Positions 15,017 to 25,097 of a stretch of DNA of 60,390 nucleotides are shown piece by piece. Each line of letters opens with the position of its first letter. Position 1 is the first letter of the stretch. The notes under the pieces are model-generated. The model was not told the DNA's origin. It was given only the letters and a program-made list of their open reading frames with translations, and did no database searches. Source of the stretch: Phycisphaerales bacterium (lineage in GTDB: Bacteria; Planctomycetota; Phycisphaerae; Sedimentisphaerales; Anaerobacaceae); assembly GCA_020343675.1 (NCBI GenBank), contig CP070806.1, positions 3,131,245 through 3,191,634 on the forward strand, given 5' to 3'. A program made the translations under genes and the position numbers.

Positions 15017-18000
15017 ATGGCGGTTCGGTTTATTCTTGGCAGAAGCGGTACGGGCAAGACCACTTATTGCATAAAGGCGGTCACAGATGCGCTGCTGGAG
15101 CGAGGCGAGAAGACACTGCTTCTGCTGGTTCCCGAGCAGGCCACGTACCAGGCCGAGCGGGCGATCCTGGCCGACGAACGGATAGCCGGCTACAACAGGC
15201 TGCATGTGCTCTCGTTCGACCGGCTGCAGTTTTTGCTGTTGGGCAAGAACGCGGCCCATCCCGTTCTTTCAGGCATCGGCCGGCAAATGATTGTCCACAG
15301 GATTCTGCGCGCCAACAGGAGCAAGCTGAAACTCTTCGGCAAATCGGCCGCCTGGCCCGGCTTAGCTCGGCAAATCGCCGAGACCATCGCCGAGCTGCAC
15401 CAGTATGCAAAGACACCCGATGACATCAGCCGGTTGTTGGATGAATTGGGCAAAAACCCACGGCAGAGTTTGGCTTGTCTGAAATTCGGCGACATCCGCC
15501 TGATTTTTGCAGAGTATCTCCAGCTCATCGAGGGTGATTTCCTTGACCCGGACGCCCAACTGGTCCGTGCGTGTCGGGCCGTCCCGCAAGCGAGCCTGGT
15601 CAGGGGGGCAGAATTATGGGTCGATGGATTTGCCGGCTTTACGACAGCCGAGCTGGCCATGCTCGCCGAGCTGCTGAAGGTTGTCGAAGATGCTCACATC
15701 GCGCTTTGCCTGGATCCGGCGAACATCGATCTGGCCAGTCCCGATGCGGACACGCTCGACCCGGCCGGTCTGTTCAATCCGACCGAAAGGACATACGCCG
15801 GCCTCTTTGAGATCACCCGAAAGAGCGGACTCAAATTGGCCCGTCCCGTTGTTCTTGAGCGGGCAATGAGATTTTCAGGGTCCGCCCCGCTTGCTCATGT
15901 CGAGCGTAATCTCTTCAGCGTGGAACCATCGAAACTCGCTTCGGCAAACGGCATTCGTATCGTATCGGCGCCGAATGCACGGGCTGAAGCCCGGTTCGTC
16001 GCAAGACAGATACGCGAGCTCGTGAAGGACAAGGGCTACCGGTATCGTGACATTGCGGTCATTGCATCCGACATCAGCCGCTACGAACACTACATCAAAG
16101 CGTATTTTGATGACTATCGAGTGCCCTTCTTCCTCGATAAGCGCAGACCCTTGAATCAGCACCCGGTCGTTCAGCTTGCTTCTTCGGCCCTTCACGCGGT
16201 AACGCGCGGGTTTGCCCATAGCGACATGTTCGCGTATTTCAAAACCGACCTCGTTCCCGTCGATCGCTATGAAGTCGATTCTCTGGAGAACTATTGTCTT
16301 GCATTTGGCGTATCGGCCCGCGACTGGCAGGGCGAGAAAGCATGGGATTTTGCCGGCTCTGACAACGAGCGGTTTGACGATAAGCCGATAGACCTGATCC
16401 GGAGGAAGGTCGGTGGGCCTTTGTTGGTGCTTCAGGGCAAGCTGTGTCCTGCCGATGATCCCAAAAAGACAGTCGGCCCCGATGAATTCACCCGAGCCGT
16501 CTTTGAGTTCTTCGATGAGCTTGGGGTCCGGCGGACAATGGCCCGGTGGATTCGCGAAGCGGATGAAAGAAAAGACCGTGCGACGGCGGATGAGCACCAG
16601 CAGTTTTACGCCAGGTTCCTGGACGTATTCGACGAACTGACCGAGGTCTTTGCCGGTCATCGCCTGACGGCTGACGATTATGTTGCCGTTCTGAACTCGG
16701 CGTTTTCGCAGTTGACCCTGGCCTTCATCCCACCGACTCTGGACCAGGTTCTGGTCGGTTCCATCGAGCGCAGCCGGCACCCGGATCTAAAAGTTGTTTT
16801 CCTGGTTGGGGCCACGCAAAGGCAGTTCCCGACCCCGATTGTGCCGGACAGCATATTGACCAATGATGACCGCGTCGCGGCTGAGTCGACGGACTTCCCG
16901 TTGGCTCCGACGTCGAGTCAGACCCTTGCCGAGCGACAATACCTGGCCTACATTGCGTTTACCCGGCCTTCACAGTACCTGGTTGTCACATATCCTTCGG
17001 CGGATGAGAAGGGCAGCGAGGTCCCGCGGTCTCAGTTCGTCGTCGACCTCGAATCGCTGTTTGAACATCTCAGTGAAGAATCGGCCGTGGACAACGAGCC
17101 TGAAATTGAAAAGGTGCAGAACCGGATTGAGCTTGCGGATTTGCTTTGCAGCGGGCTTGGGCGGGACGCCGTCTCTGCCGGCGCCGGCGGCCACGACCGG
17201 CTCGACGAGCTGCTGTCTCAGATGAGCGCAGATGAGCAGCTTGCGGACCTGGGATCGAGCGTTCTTTCGGCGATCGACTATGACAACAGGGCCCAATTGG
17301 ACGGCGGTGTTGTCGAAGCGCTTTTCGGAAAGCGCATTAGCAGCTCGGCGACGAGGCTGTGTGCTTTTGCGGCCTGTCCTTATCAGCATTTCGCCCGATA
17401 CGTGCTGAAGCTGGCCGAACGGGAGGAATTCAAATTCGAGCCGCTGGACGTGGGGGCTTTTTATCATCGCGTTCTCGATACGCTGGTCAAACGACTGAAC
17501 GCGGAAGGGCGGGATTTTGCCGCGACGCCTGACGAAGAGCTTCTGGCACTTCTCAGAGAGGTAATACAAAAACTCTGTCAGGGGGATCCGTTTATCTCGA
17601 ATTTTGTCAGCCGCCGGGAGCACAATGCGTTTATTGTCAGTTCCGCCGGTGAAGTGCTTGAAGATTGTGTTCTGGCAATTGCACAGATGGTCCGGGCGGG
17701 GCATTTCAGGCCGAAACTCTCGGAGGTCTCCTTTGGCCGGGCCAGGGGTTCGCGCGATGCGCTCGGCCGGTACGAGCTTAGCCTGCCGGATGGTCGCGCG
17801 CTGTCTCTTGACGGTAAGATTGACCGGCTTGATTCTGCGCAGGTGGAGGGCCCGAGCGGCTCGCTGATCTTCGATTACAAACGCAGTGAGCACGGGGCAC
17901 GATTCGACTGGTCGCGGTTCTACCACGGTCTGGACCTGCAACTGCCCATTTACATCCTGGCGGTCCGCAGCTCAGGCGGCGCACAATATGAGAATGTCGT

Positions 18001-18454
18001 GGGCGCATTTTACATGCCGGTCCAAGTGAGCCCCACGAAGGCCACGCTCCTTCAAATGTCGGACAAAACGGGCAGCTTCAAGCGCAGAGCAAACGGTATC
18101 TTCAACGGGGATTTCTTTCGGCAGCTTGATCATTCGGACAGCAATACATTTTACAACTTCTTCGTAACGAAAAAGGGTGACCAATACGGTTACCCAAACC
18201 GGAGCGGTGCGCTGACGCCGGAAGCTTTTGAAGAGGTGTTACGACTTGCCGAGAGGAAAATCGTCCGGTTGGCGCAGGATATTGTATCGGGTGAAATCAG
18301 CATCAGGCCATATCGTTTGAAGAAGGAATCGCCGTGCGGCTATTGCTGCTACAAGCCCGTCTGCCGATTCGACTGGCAGATCAACGATTACAATCTTCTT
18401 GAGCCGGTATCGAAGCTCCAGGTCCTGGAGAAGATGGGGGCGGGCGATGGCTGA
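15017..18454 (+). CDS. addB: AddB-like subunit of the ATP-dependent helicase-nuclease
   Basis: 1145 residues from ATG 15017, directly before the Walker A motif GRSGTGKT (8-15). The helicase-like core includes RYRDIAVIASDISRYEHYI and LVGATQRQFPTP. The C-terminal RecB-type nuclease has GAFYHRVLDTLVKRL and the catalytic IFDYKRS. Four cysteines fit the AddB iron-sulfur cluster: one near 782 (RLCAFAACPY) and CxxC(C)xxxxxC at 1107-1116. AddB works with AddA in processing double-strand breaks up to a Chi-type site. The stop overlaps the addA start by 8 bases, showing translational coupling. Confidence 0.9.
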   Translation: MAVRFILGRSGTGKTTYCIKAVTDALLERGEKTLLLLVPEQATYQAERAILADERIAGYNRLHVLSFDRLQFLLLGKNAAHPVLSGIGRQMIVHRILRANRSKLKLFGKSAAWPGLARQIAETIAELHQYAKTPDDISRLLDELGKNPRQSLACLKFGDIRLIFAEYLQLIEGDFLDPDAQLVRACRAVPQASLVRGAELWVDGFAGFTTAELAMLAELLKVVEDAHIALCLDPANIDLASPDADTLDPAGLFNPTERTYAGLFEITRKSGLKLARPVVLERAMRFSGSAPLAHVERNLFSVEPSKLASANGIRIVSAPNARAEARFVARQIRELVKDKGYRYRDIAVIASDISRYEHYIKAYFDDYRVPFFLDKRRPLNQHPVVQLASSALHAVTRGFAHSDMFAYFKTDLVPVDRYEVDSLENYCLAFGVSARDWQGEKAWDFAGSDNERFDDKPIDLIRRKVGGPLLVLQGKLCPADDPKKTVGPDEFTRAVFEFFDELGVRRTMARWIREADERKDRATADEHQQFYARFLDVFDELTEVFAGHRLTADDYVAVLNSAFSQLTLAFIPPTLDQVLVGSIERSRHPDLKVVFLVGATQRQFPTPIVPDSILTNDDRVAAESTDFPLAPTSSQTLAERQYLAYIAFTRPSQYLVVTYPSADEKGSEVPRSQFVVDLESLFEHLSEESAVDNEPEIEKVQNRIELADLLCSGLGRDAVSAGAGGHDRLDELLSQMSADEQLADLGSSVLSAIDYDNRAQLDGGVVEALFGKRISSSATRLCAFAACPYQHFARYVLKLAEREEFKFEPLDVGAFYHRVLDTLVKRLNAEGRDFAATPDEELLALLREVIQKLCQGDPFISNFVSRREHNAFIVSSAGEVLEDCVLAIAQMVRAGHFRPKLSEVSFGRARGSRDALGRYELSLPDGRALSLDGKIDRLDSAQVEGPSGSLIFDYKRSEHGARFDWSRFYHGLDLQLPIYILAVRSSGGAQYENVVGAFYMPVQVSPTKATLLQMSDKTGSFKRRANGIFNGDFFRQLDHSDSNTFYNFFVTKKGDQYGYPNRSGALTPEAFEEVLRLAERKIVRLAQDIVSGEISIRPYRLKKESPCGYCCYKPVCRFDWQINDYNLLEPVSKLQVLEKMGAGDG

Positions 18455-21400
18455 GAAAAAGGTCAAATGGACCGAGCAGCAAAAGAAGGCGATTGACGCC
18501 CGGGGCGGTGACGTCGTGGTGGCCGCTTCAGCCGGAACGGGTAAGACGGCCGTCCTGTCGGGCCGGTGTGTGAGTATCGTCTCGGACAAATCCCTGTGCC
18601 CTGACATCCGGAACGTGCTGGTCCTGACGTTCACCGAGGCCGCCGCTGAGCAGATGCGTTCGCGAATCGCCGGGCGGTTGAAAGAAGCGTTTCAGGAAAA
18701 TCGAGATCCGCATCTGCGCCGGCAGCTCGTATTGCTCCAGGGCGCCGACATCAGCACGATCCACGCGTTCTGCAAACGGTTAATCACCGAGTACTTCTAC
18801 GAGCTGGACTTGGATCCGACGTTCAGCGTCATTGACAGCGATGAGCAGACGCTGCTCAAATCCGAGGTCCTTGAACGAACCATTGACTGGGCGTGGCAGC
18901 AGAGCGGAATCCGGACAGCTCTCGAACAGCTTTTTCGCCGGCGGGATATTCGCTCCCACGGCGGCTTTCCGGCACAAATCGTAAAGGTCAGTGATTTTCT
19001 GGACGGGGTCATCTCGCGGGAGTGCTGGTACGAACGAGCAAGGCGGCTTGCGAACGCGGCCAATCCTTGCACCGCCGACCTCGGCCAAAAGCAGAAGCAG
19101 ATTGTGGCAGAGAAATTGAGGCATATTCTTGCCCAGATGCAGTATGCCATAGAGCTCTACGAGAACGAGAGTACCGGGGGCAACTGGGCGGCCAAATGGA
19201 ACGAAACGTTTGTTTGGCCGCTTACCGAGTATGTCGAGCTGATAGAATCTGGTCATTGGGAGAAATTTAGTTGCCGGGTAAGAGACTATCAGCGGCCGTC
19301 CCGCTTCGAATATAAACCCAGAGGGCTGTCCGGCCTGGTTTCCGAGACCATCAGGAATCTCGCGGAAAACGCCAGGAAATCGTTTGACGGCCTGTCCGAT
19401 CTGGCGATTCTCAATCCCGATTACGTTGACAGACTTGGCGATTCGGTCCGTTCCCAGACGGCCGTGCTGATCGAGCTTGTCAAGACTTTTGACCGGCTGT
19501 ACGCCCAGGCCAAACGCTCGATCAACTGCATGGATTTTGCCGACCTCGAGCATTATGCGCTGAGGCTTTTGACCGACCCGGATTCGGCGGAGGATGCAGT
19601 TTTACCTTCACAAACCGCCTTGGCGCTTCGGCGCAGGTACAGGCACATATTCGTGGACGAATACCAGGACATCAACTCCGTCCAGCAGGCCATTCTGGAA
19701 ATGCTCAGTGCCGGGGCAAATACGCTGGGAGTCGGTGACGTCAAGCAGAGCATTTATGCGTTCCGAGGTGCCGAGCCCGATATCTTTCTCCAACGGCTCA
19801 GGCAAACCTCGGCGGGCCCCTCGAATGCGCGGGAGGGCCTGCGTGTTGACCTGACCGCCAATTTCCGCTCGGCAAAGGGAATCCTCGATTTTGTCAACAG
19901 GATGTTCTCTCGCATCATGACGGCTTCTTCCTCCATGATCGACTACGACGAATCCGCTCGACTGAAGCCGGGCTTGCCTGATGAGGGTCAAGCCGGGGCG
20001 CTCGAAGGCGAGCAGGACGTTGTCGAGTTTCACATACTTGATGAAACCTGTATGGATGACGATTCCGCCAACGATCAACACGACGAATCCGACGATATCG
20101 AGAATCTGAACCTCGTTACCACGCGTCAGCACCAGGCGGCAATGATTGCCCGGCGCATCAGAAAAATGGTCGGCGCCGACGGGCGGGAAGCCGAATTTCA
20201 AATCCACGACAGGCAATTAGGCCGCTTGCGAGATGTGCAGTATCGTGACATTGTGGTGTTGATGCGCTCCCTGGCGCAGAAGGCCAATGATTACGTCGAG
20301 ATATTTCGTCTGGCCGGTGTGCCCGTCAGTTGTCAGGCCACGGCGGGGTATTTTGAAGCGACGGAAATCACCGACCTGGCGGCCCTGCTGAAGGTTCTGG
20401 ACAATCCGCAGCGGGACATCGAATGTGCCGCCGTGCTGCGAAGCCCGTTTTTCAAAATCAGCGACACGGAGCTTGCAAAAATCAGAATCGGCGGCCAGCA
20501 GGACCCGTCGCGTTGCACTTTGTATGACTGCCTGCTTCGATACTGTCACGAGGGCACCGATGCGAAGTTGGCTGGCAAGCTCAGAACGATACTGGCGCGG
20601 ATGGAGCAATGGCGGACGGCGGCCCGGCGCGGCGGCTTGGCGGATTTGATCTGGAGAATATATCGCGAAACCGGGTTCCTATCGTTCGTCTCGGCGCTTC
20701 CCAGCGGCCAGGCCCGTCGGGCCAATCTTCTTAAGCTCCATGACCGGGCCATTCAGTTCGAAGGTTTTGCCGGCAGCGGCGGCGCACCGTCACTGGCGCG
20801 ATTTGTCGAGTTCATTGAGAAGATTCAGGAAATCGGACAAGACTGGGCACCTGCCGAGCCGCCCGCCTCCGCGGGCAACGCCGTTCGCATTCTAAGCGTT
20901 CACAAAAGCAAAGGCCTCGAATTCCCGGTCGTTTTCTTGGCCGAGCTGCAAAGCAAGTTCAACAAGACGGATATCCAGGCGGATTGTCTCGCCGACGCCG
21001 ATGATACGTTGGGCTTGCAGATTATCGACCGTCGGTCAGGCAGCAAGCTCAGCTCGCTGGCGCACCAGGTTATTGCCGAGCAGAAGTTTACAACGGCGCT
21101 GGCCGAAGAGATGCGAATCCTCTATGTCGCGACGACGCGCGCCCGGGACAGACTCGTCCTGACGGCCTCGCAGAAGCAGAAGACGTGCGGGCAGGCTGTC
21201 TCGAACGGTTTTCTGTTGGGCGATAGGCCGGTCCGGGACTGGCAGCTCCGGTCTTGCCGGAATCCTCTGCAATGGGTCCTGTATGGGCTGTCCGGCCAGG
21301 CGGCTCTGCACGAAGCCTTCGGGACCGGCCTGGCGGAGCGGGCCGCAAACGATGGTCTGTTCAAGTTCGAGCTTCACAGCCAGGCTGAGCTAAGAGAACT

Positions 21401-22217
21401 TTCCGAATTTGTCACGGGGCTGAAGTCCGGCAAGTCGTCTCGCCGCTCACCGGGCAGGAAAGAGGCTCGGGCAAGCCGGAAAGCGCCGGGTCTGCTTGCA
21501 CAGGTGAAGAAATCACTGGCCTGGGGCTATCCATTCGGTGCCGCGCCGTGTATGTCTGCTAAAAGCTCCGTGACGCAACTGACCCATGACAGCGACGAAT
21601 TTGCCGAACGCGATTACGAGCGAGCTTTGGAACGCAGGCCTCGTGCAATGCTGCAACTGGAGCCGCAGCCATGCGAGCCTTCTGACGCCCGGCTCATCGG
21701 CACGGCTACACATCTTGTGATTTCTGAACTGGACATCGCCGGACGCGTGACGAAAGAGGCGATTGAAGAAACGGTGGCAAGACTCACGGCGGATGGCGCG
21801 ATTGTCGCCGCTGTCGCCGAGCAGATCGACACGGCTTCGATTCTGGCGTTTTTCAAGAGCGAGCAGGGGGCATGGGTGCTCGATCCCTCGAACACCGTGT
21901 GGCGCGAGTGGCCCTTTACTTATGCACTGTCGGCGGACGAGTGGGAGAATTCAGGTTGCGCAGGGCAGGCAAAGCACGAGACGCAAGAAACGATTGTCGT
22001 CCAGGGAATCGTGGACATGTTGATTCGCACGACCGCCGGACTGGTCGTTATGGACTTCAAGACCGACAGGGTAACAGCCGAGCGGGTCCAGGAGCGTGCC
22101 GAATTCTATCGCCGGCAGTTGGAGCTTTACAGCAAAGCGGCTTCGGCCATCCTGAACGCCGAATTGGTTAGCAGGTGGCTGTATTTCCTGGCCCCGCGTG
22201 TTTCTGTCAAGGTGTAG
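18447..22217 (+). CDS. addA: AddA helicase-nuclease subunit (UvrD/Rep family)
   Basis: 1256 residues from ATG 18447 (MAEKKVKWTEQQKKAID). Superfamily 1 helicase motifs appear in order: Q-motif WTEQQ, Walker A AASAGTGKT, motif Ia VLVLTFTEAAAEQMRSRI, Walker B FVDEYQDIN, motif III GVGDVKQSIYAFRGAEP, motif IV LTANFRS, motif V ILSVHKSKGLEFPVVFL, motif VI MRILYVATTRARDRLVL. The C-terminal nuclease shows MDFKTDR and ERAEFYRRQLELYSKA. It unwinds 3'-5' and cuts the 3' strand. It is complete, with an acidic insertion around VDNE/DDDSANDQHDESDD. avtA follows after 3 bases. Confidence 0.95.
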   Translation: MAEKKVKWTEQQKKAIDARGGDVVVAASAGTGKTAVLSGRCVSIVSDKSLCPDIRNVLVLTFTEAAAEQMRSRIAGRLKEAFQENRDPHLRRQLVLLQGADISTIHAFCKRLITEYFYELDLDPTFSVIDSDEQTLLKSEVLERTIDWAWQQSGIRTALEQLFRRRDIRSHGGFPAQIVKVSDFLDGVISRECWYERARRLANAANPCTADLGQKQKQIVAEKLRHILAQMQYAIELYENESTGGNWAAKWNETFVWPLTEYVELIESGHWEKFSCRVRDYQRPSRFEYKPRGLSGLVSETIRNLAENARKSFDGLSDLAILNPDYVDRLGDSVRSQTAVLIELVKTFDRLYAQAKRSINCMDFADLEHYALRLLTDPDSAEDAVLPSQTALALRRRYRHIFVDEYQDINSVQQAILEMLSAGANTLGVGDVKQSIYAFRGAEPDIFLQRLRQTSAGPSNAREGLRVDLTANFRSAKGILDFVNRMFSRIMTASSSMIDYDESARLKPGLPDEGQAGALEGEQDVVEFHILDETCMDDDSANDQHDESDDIENLNLVTTRQHQAAMIARRIRKMVGADGREAEFQIHDRQLGRLRDVQYRDIVVLMRSLAQKANDYVEIFRLAGVPVSCQATAGYFEATEITDLAALLKVLDNPQRDIECAAVLRSPFFKISDTELAKIRIGGQQDPSRCTLYDCLLRYCHEGTDAKLAGKLRTILARMEQWRTAARRGGLADLIWRIYRETGFLSFVSALPSGQARRANLLKLHDRAIQFEGFAGSGGAPSLARFVEFIEKIQEIGQDWAPAEPPASAGNAVRILSVHKSKGLEFPVVFLAELQSKFNKTDIQADCLADADDTLGLQIIDRRSGSKLSSLAHQVIAEQKFTTALAEEMRILYVATTRARDRLVLTASQKQKTCGQAVSNGFLLGDRPVRDWQLRSCRNPLQWVLYGLSGQAALHEAFGTGLAERAANDGLFKFELHSQAELRELSEFVTGLKSGKSSRRSPGRKEARASRKAPGLLAQVKKSLAWGYPFGAAPCMSAKSSVTQLTHDSDEFAERDYERALERRPRAMLQLEPQPCEPSDARLIGTATHLVISELDIAGRVTKEAIEETVARLTADGAIVAAVAEQIDTASILAFFKSEQGAWVLDPSNTVWREWPFTYALSADEWENSGCAGQAKHETQETIVVQGIVDMLIRTTAGLVVMDFKTDRVTAERVQERAEFYRRQLELYSKAASAILNAELVSRWLYFLAPRVSVKV

Positions 22218-22220
22218 AGA

Positions 22221-23489
22221 ATGATGCAAGTGTCGAAGTTTGGCCGCAAGATCGCCGCCGCATCGGGCATCGGTCGGCTAATGGAAGACCTGGGCGTCGC
22301 CCTTTCACAGGGCCGGGATATGCTGATGCTTGGAGGCGGGAATCCCGCCCAGATCCCGCAGGTGCGGCGATGCTTTCGGGACGCTGTGGAAAAGCTCTTA
22401 GCCGACGGCGCCGAATTCGAGCAGGCTATAGGAAACTACAGCCCGCCCGGAGGCAGCAAAGAGTTCATCGAGGCGGTTGCCGGCTTGTTGAGACGCGAGC
22501 TGGGCTGGGACGTGCAGCCGGAGAATATCGCGCTGACCAACGGCAGCCAGACAGCGTTCTTCATTCTTTTCAATATTTTCGCCGGCCCGTGTGAGAATGG
22601 AGCAACAAGAAAGATACTGTTTCCACTTGCGCCGGAGTATATCGGCTATTGCGACGTCGGTCTCGCGGAGGACCTGTTAGTCGCCAACAAGCCGCAGATC
22701 GAGCACGTGGACGACCGCCTGTTCAAGTATCATATCGATTTTGGCCGGCTGGAGGTTTCCGATGAGATTGGGGCCATTTGTGTGTCCAGGCCGACCAATC
22801 CGACGGGCAACGTCCTGACCGATGCCGAGATTCGCAGGCTGAGCGAACTTGCCCACGAGCACGAGGTTCCGTTGATTGTTGACAACGCTTACGGAATGCC
22901 GTTTCCGAACATCGTCTTTGTCGAGGCCCGGCCGATTTGGGACAGAAACACGATTTTCTGTATGAGCCTTTCCAAGCTCGGCCTGCCGGCGGTCCGCACG
23001 GGGATTGTTGTCGCCGCCGAAGAAGTGGTTGAGATGATCTCCCGTGCGAACGCAGTGATGAGCCTTGCACCGGGAAGCCTCGGAGCGGCCATAGTGACGG
23101 ACCTGGTCCGAACTGGCGAGGTAACGAATATCAGCCGCAATGTGATCAGGCCGTTTTATCAGAAGAAGGTGCGGACTGCTTTGGGGTGCGTCTATCAAGA
23201 GCTGGAAGGCGTCGATTTTCACGTGCACAAGCCGGAGGGCGCGTTCTTCCTGTGGCTGTGGTTTCCGGGGCTCCCCATTACCAATGAGCAGCTTTATCAG
23301 CGGCTCAAGAAAAGAGGCGTCCTGGTTGTCCCCGGCCACTATTTCTTCCCCGGCCTTAAAGAGGACTGGCCGCACAAGAACGAATGCACCCGCGTGAACT
23401 ATTCCCAGGACGAGAAAACCTTCGCCGCCGGAATAAAAATCGTAGCCGAAGAAGTCAAGCGAGCTTGGTCTGGCGACCGAGATTCATGA
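22221..23489 (+). CDS. avtA: Valine-pyruvate aminotransferase
   Basis: 422 residues, collinear with E. coli AvtA along its length: MLGGGNPAQIPQ, ENIALTNGSQTAFF, LFPLAPEYIGYCD, ICVSRPTNPTGNVLTD, VDNAYGMPFPNI, the PLP lysine K252 in MSLSKLGLP, and HKPEGAFFLWLWF near the C-terminus. A class I PLP-dependent aminotransferase, it interconverts valine/alanine and their keto acids. Sitting 3 bases after addA, it probably shares the transcript; I see no functional link. Confidence 0.93.
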   Translation: MMQVSKFGRKIAAASGIGRLMEDLGVALSQGRDMLMLGGGNPAQIPQVRRCFRDAVEKLLADGAEFEQAIGNYSPPGGSKEFIEAVAGLLRRELGWDVQPENIALTNGSQTAFFILFNIFAGPCENGATRKILFPLAPEYIGYCDVGLAEDLLVANKPQIEHVDDRLFKYHIDFGRLEVSDEIGAICVSRPTNPTGNVLTDAEIRRLSELAHEHEVPLIVDNAYGMPFPNIVFVEARPIWDRNTIFCMSLSKLGLPAVRTGIVVAAEEVVEMISRANAVMSLAPGSLGAAIVTDLVRTGEVTNISRNVIRPFYQKKVRTALGCVYQELEGVDFHVHKPEGAFFLWLWFPGLPITNEQLYQRLKKRGVLVVPGHYFFPGLKEDWPHKNECTRVNYSQDEKTFAAGIKIVAEEVKRAWSGDRDS

Positions 23490-23838
23490 ATGTCGCGGAG
23501 CTGCTCATATTTAAACAAGCCTTGTTCTGCCTGGTCGCAACGAAAAGAATCCGTAGTTTTTGGGAAAAAAAGTGACTACCTGACACATGCTTGGTAATAT
23601 GGCTTTGTGGATGGTTATAGAAGAAAGAGATAAGAAGTTGCTTTTTTTTCGGACATCAATGCAATCATACTCCAGAATCGAAAGTTCACTTTGTAGTATG
23701 ACGGAAGAACGAAGAAAACTAGCGACAATAGTAATAAGAGACAATAACTAAGAGCATTGTAATGCCCATCAATGGCTCCCATGGACGCCGCTAATTCTGG
23801 GCGTGAAAGCCTGTACGTTGGGCGGGAGACATGAAAAT
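23490..23838. other. AT-rich intergenic stretch before the orphan membrane gene
   Basis: 349 bases, clearly richer in A and T than the neighbouring coding DNA, with T8 and A7 runs (about 23642 and 23566). No gene or strong promoter is evident. Its right end holds the nested palindrome at 23764-23823. Confidence 0.5.
23764..23823 (+). repeat. attC-like nested imperfect palindrome
   Basis: Three nested arms pair across 60 bases: GCCC (23764-23767) with GGGC (23820-23823), GGC (23774-23776) with GCC (23809-23811), and ACGCC (23785-23789) with GGCGT (23800-23804). The right end reads GTTGGGC, which fits the integron core GTTRRRY; the left end GCCCATC misses RYYYAAC by one base. Size and shape suit a short attC site, but there is no integrase and no second copy here. 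Confidence 0.3.
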
Positions 23839-24624
23839 ATGAGTGACAAACCACTGACACAAGTGTTCAGAAAGAAAGATAATCTCGTATCGCTTGTCAT
23901 CGCTTTTGTAGCATTTCTTGTTGCGATCCTTGGACTCTTCACCTCGTCAATCTCCACGTCTTCATTACTTGCAGCCGTTCTTGTTGTTCTAGGGCTGCTG
24001 GCTGTAACGAATGTCATTGAGCGTGAGGCAAGACTGGATCAGACCGAACGGAAGATTGACGATATCGTATCACAGCTCAGCAGTGCGAGATGCACGATCT
24101 TCCTTGGCGCAAAAGACATCCCTCCACTCGATGACTACTTGGCAAACGCGGACGAATTGTTCTATGCTGGTGGCCATCTCTGGAACTTGGTCCATGGCAA
24201 TGCGAACTTCCTCAGGCGGTGGCTGCGTGGCGGTCGGGTGCTGAAGTTGATTCTTCAGGACCCAGAGAATCCCGGCTTGAGATCTGTGCGGATGCCATGT
24301 GTCAATTACGACCACACTACGTATGTTCGCCAAATCCGAGATACTCTGCAGATGCTGGCCGAGTTCAAAAAAGAGATTCCCGGAGCGAAGCTTGAAGTGA
24401 GACTGACGGCGAGGGCGCCTACTCAGTCCGTCTCAATAGTCGACGGGCACAGGGGCGGTACCGACATGTGTATGCTTTTGCACCTCCCCGAGAGTGACCA
24501 TGGCACTGGGCCTTTCATTCGCTTGCCTCGAATCGAAAGTGGCGGATGGTTTGACCTATTTTACGAGCGCTATTATGAAAGACTTTGGGACGAAGCATCT
24601 CCTATGCCCGATTCTCAAGGATAA
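23839..24624 (+). CDS. Two-TM protein with a possible phospholipase-D-like domain, function unknown
   Basis: 261 residues from ATG 23839 (MSDKPLTQVFRKKDN), preceded by GGGAG; an in-frame ATG 36 bases upstream falls in the palindrome. Two adjacent hydrophobic segments at about 16-36 and 40-56 are followed by a short coiled coil (REARLDQTERKIDDIVSQL). The cytoplasmic domain includes ANADELFYAGGHLWNL and FLRRWLRGGRVLKLILQDPENPGL, a pattern I associate with PLD-like domains, though no HxK motif is visible. I do not recognise a named family. It stands alone in an AT-richer stretch, which suggests acquired DNA. Confidence 0.65.
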   Translation: MSDKPLTQVFRKKDNLVSLVIAFVAFLVAILGLFTSSISTSSLLAAVLVVLGLLAVTNVIEREARLDQTERKIDDIVSQLSSARCTIFLGAKDIPPLDDYLANADELFYAGGHLWNLVHGNANFLRRWLRGGRVLKLILQDPENPGLRSVRMPCVNYDHTTYVRQIRDTLQMLAEFKKEIPGAKLEVRLTARAPTQSVSIVDGHRGGTDMCMLLHLPESDHGTGPFIRLPRIESGGWFDLFYERYYERLWDEASPMPDSQG

Positions 24625-24800
24625 GAAAACTGGGTAGGAAGACGAGCCGTTCCACTTTTCCCCTTCTGGGGTGGCCTACATCTTCGATTCAAGGGTGGTA
24701 AAGTGGGATGGTATCGCACCGACGCTGATATTTCTCTACTTTCGAAAGAATCCGGGATCAGACAGCCAGAGTCGGCGTTAATCCACAGCTAAGATTTTGC

Positions 24801-24829
24801 TTGACGGGAAGGGCCTTTTGTTGTATAAT
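24801..24829 (+). promoter_or_regulatory. Near-consensus promoter without an adjacent gene
   Basis: TTGACG (24801-24806), exactly 17 bases, then a perfect TATAAT (24824-24829). It is among the best sigma-70 matches in the window, yet the next start codon of a real gene is at 25467, more than 630 bases on, and that gene has a closer promoter. Confidence 0.65.
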
Positions 24830-25030
24830 ATCTATCAAACTAAATAGAGTAGAGTAGATAGTTCATGGTTCGTGGTTCGTAGACAACAAGGAGAACACGG
24901 CGGGAATCAGCTTATCAGGCAAACAGGACGGATCGGTGAATTGGAGAATTGGCGGGTTGGTTAATCGGCCACAAATAAGCCCTCCGCGTCCTCTGGGTTC
25001 TCCCTCGGCTGCCCCTTCGACGGAGTTTAC

Positions 25031-25056
25031 CCTGAGCGTAGCCGAACGGGCTCAGG
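25031..25056. repeat. Inverted repeat CCTGAGC/GCTCAGG
   Basis: A perfect 7-base inverted repeat with a 12-base loop (25031-25037 and 25050-25056). An overlapping alternative pair GCCGAA/TTCGGC (25041-25046/25059-25064) competes with it. It resembles the CTCAGG-type palindromic intergenic repeats dispersed in many bacterial genomes. Confidence 0.5.
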
Positions 25057-25097
25057 ACTTCGGCTAATTCAGGACGGCGTCTGTGGCTGTGAGTCGG

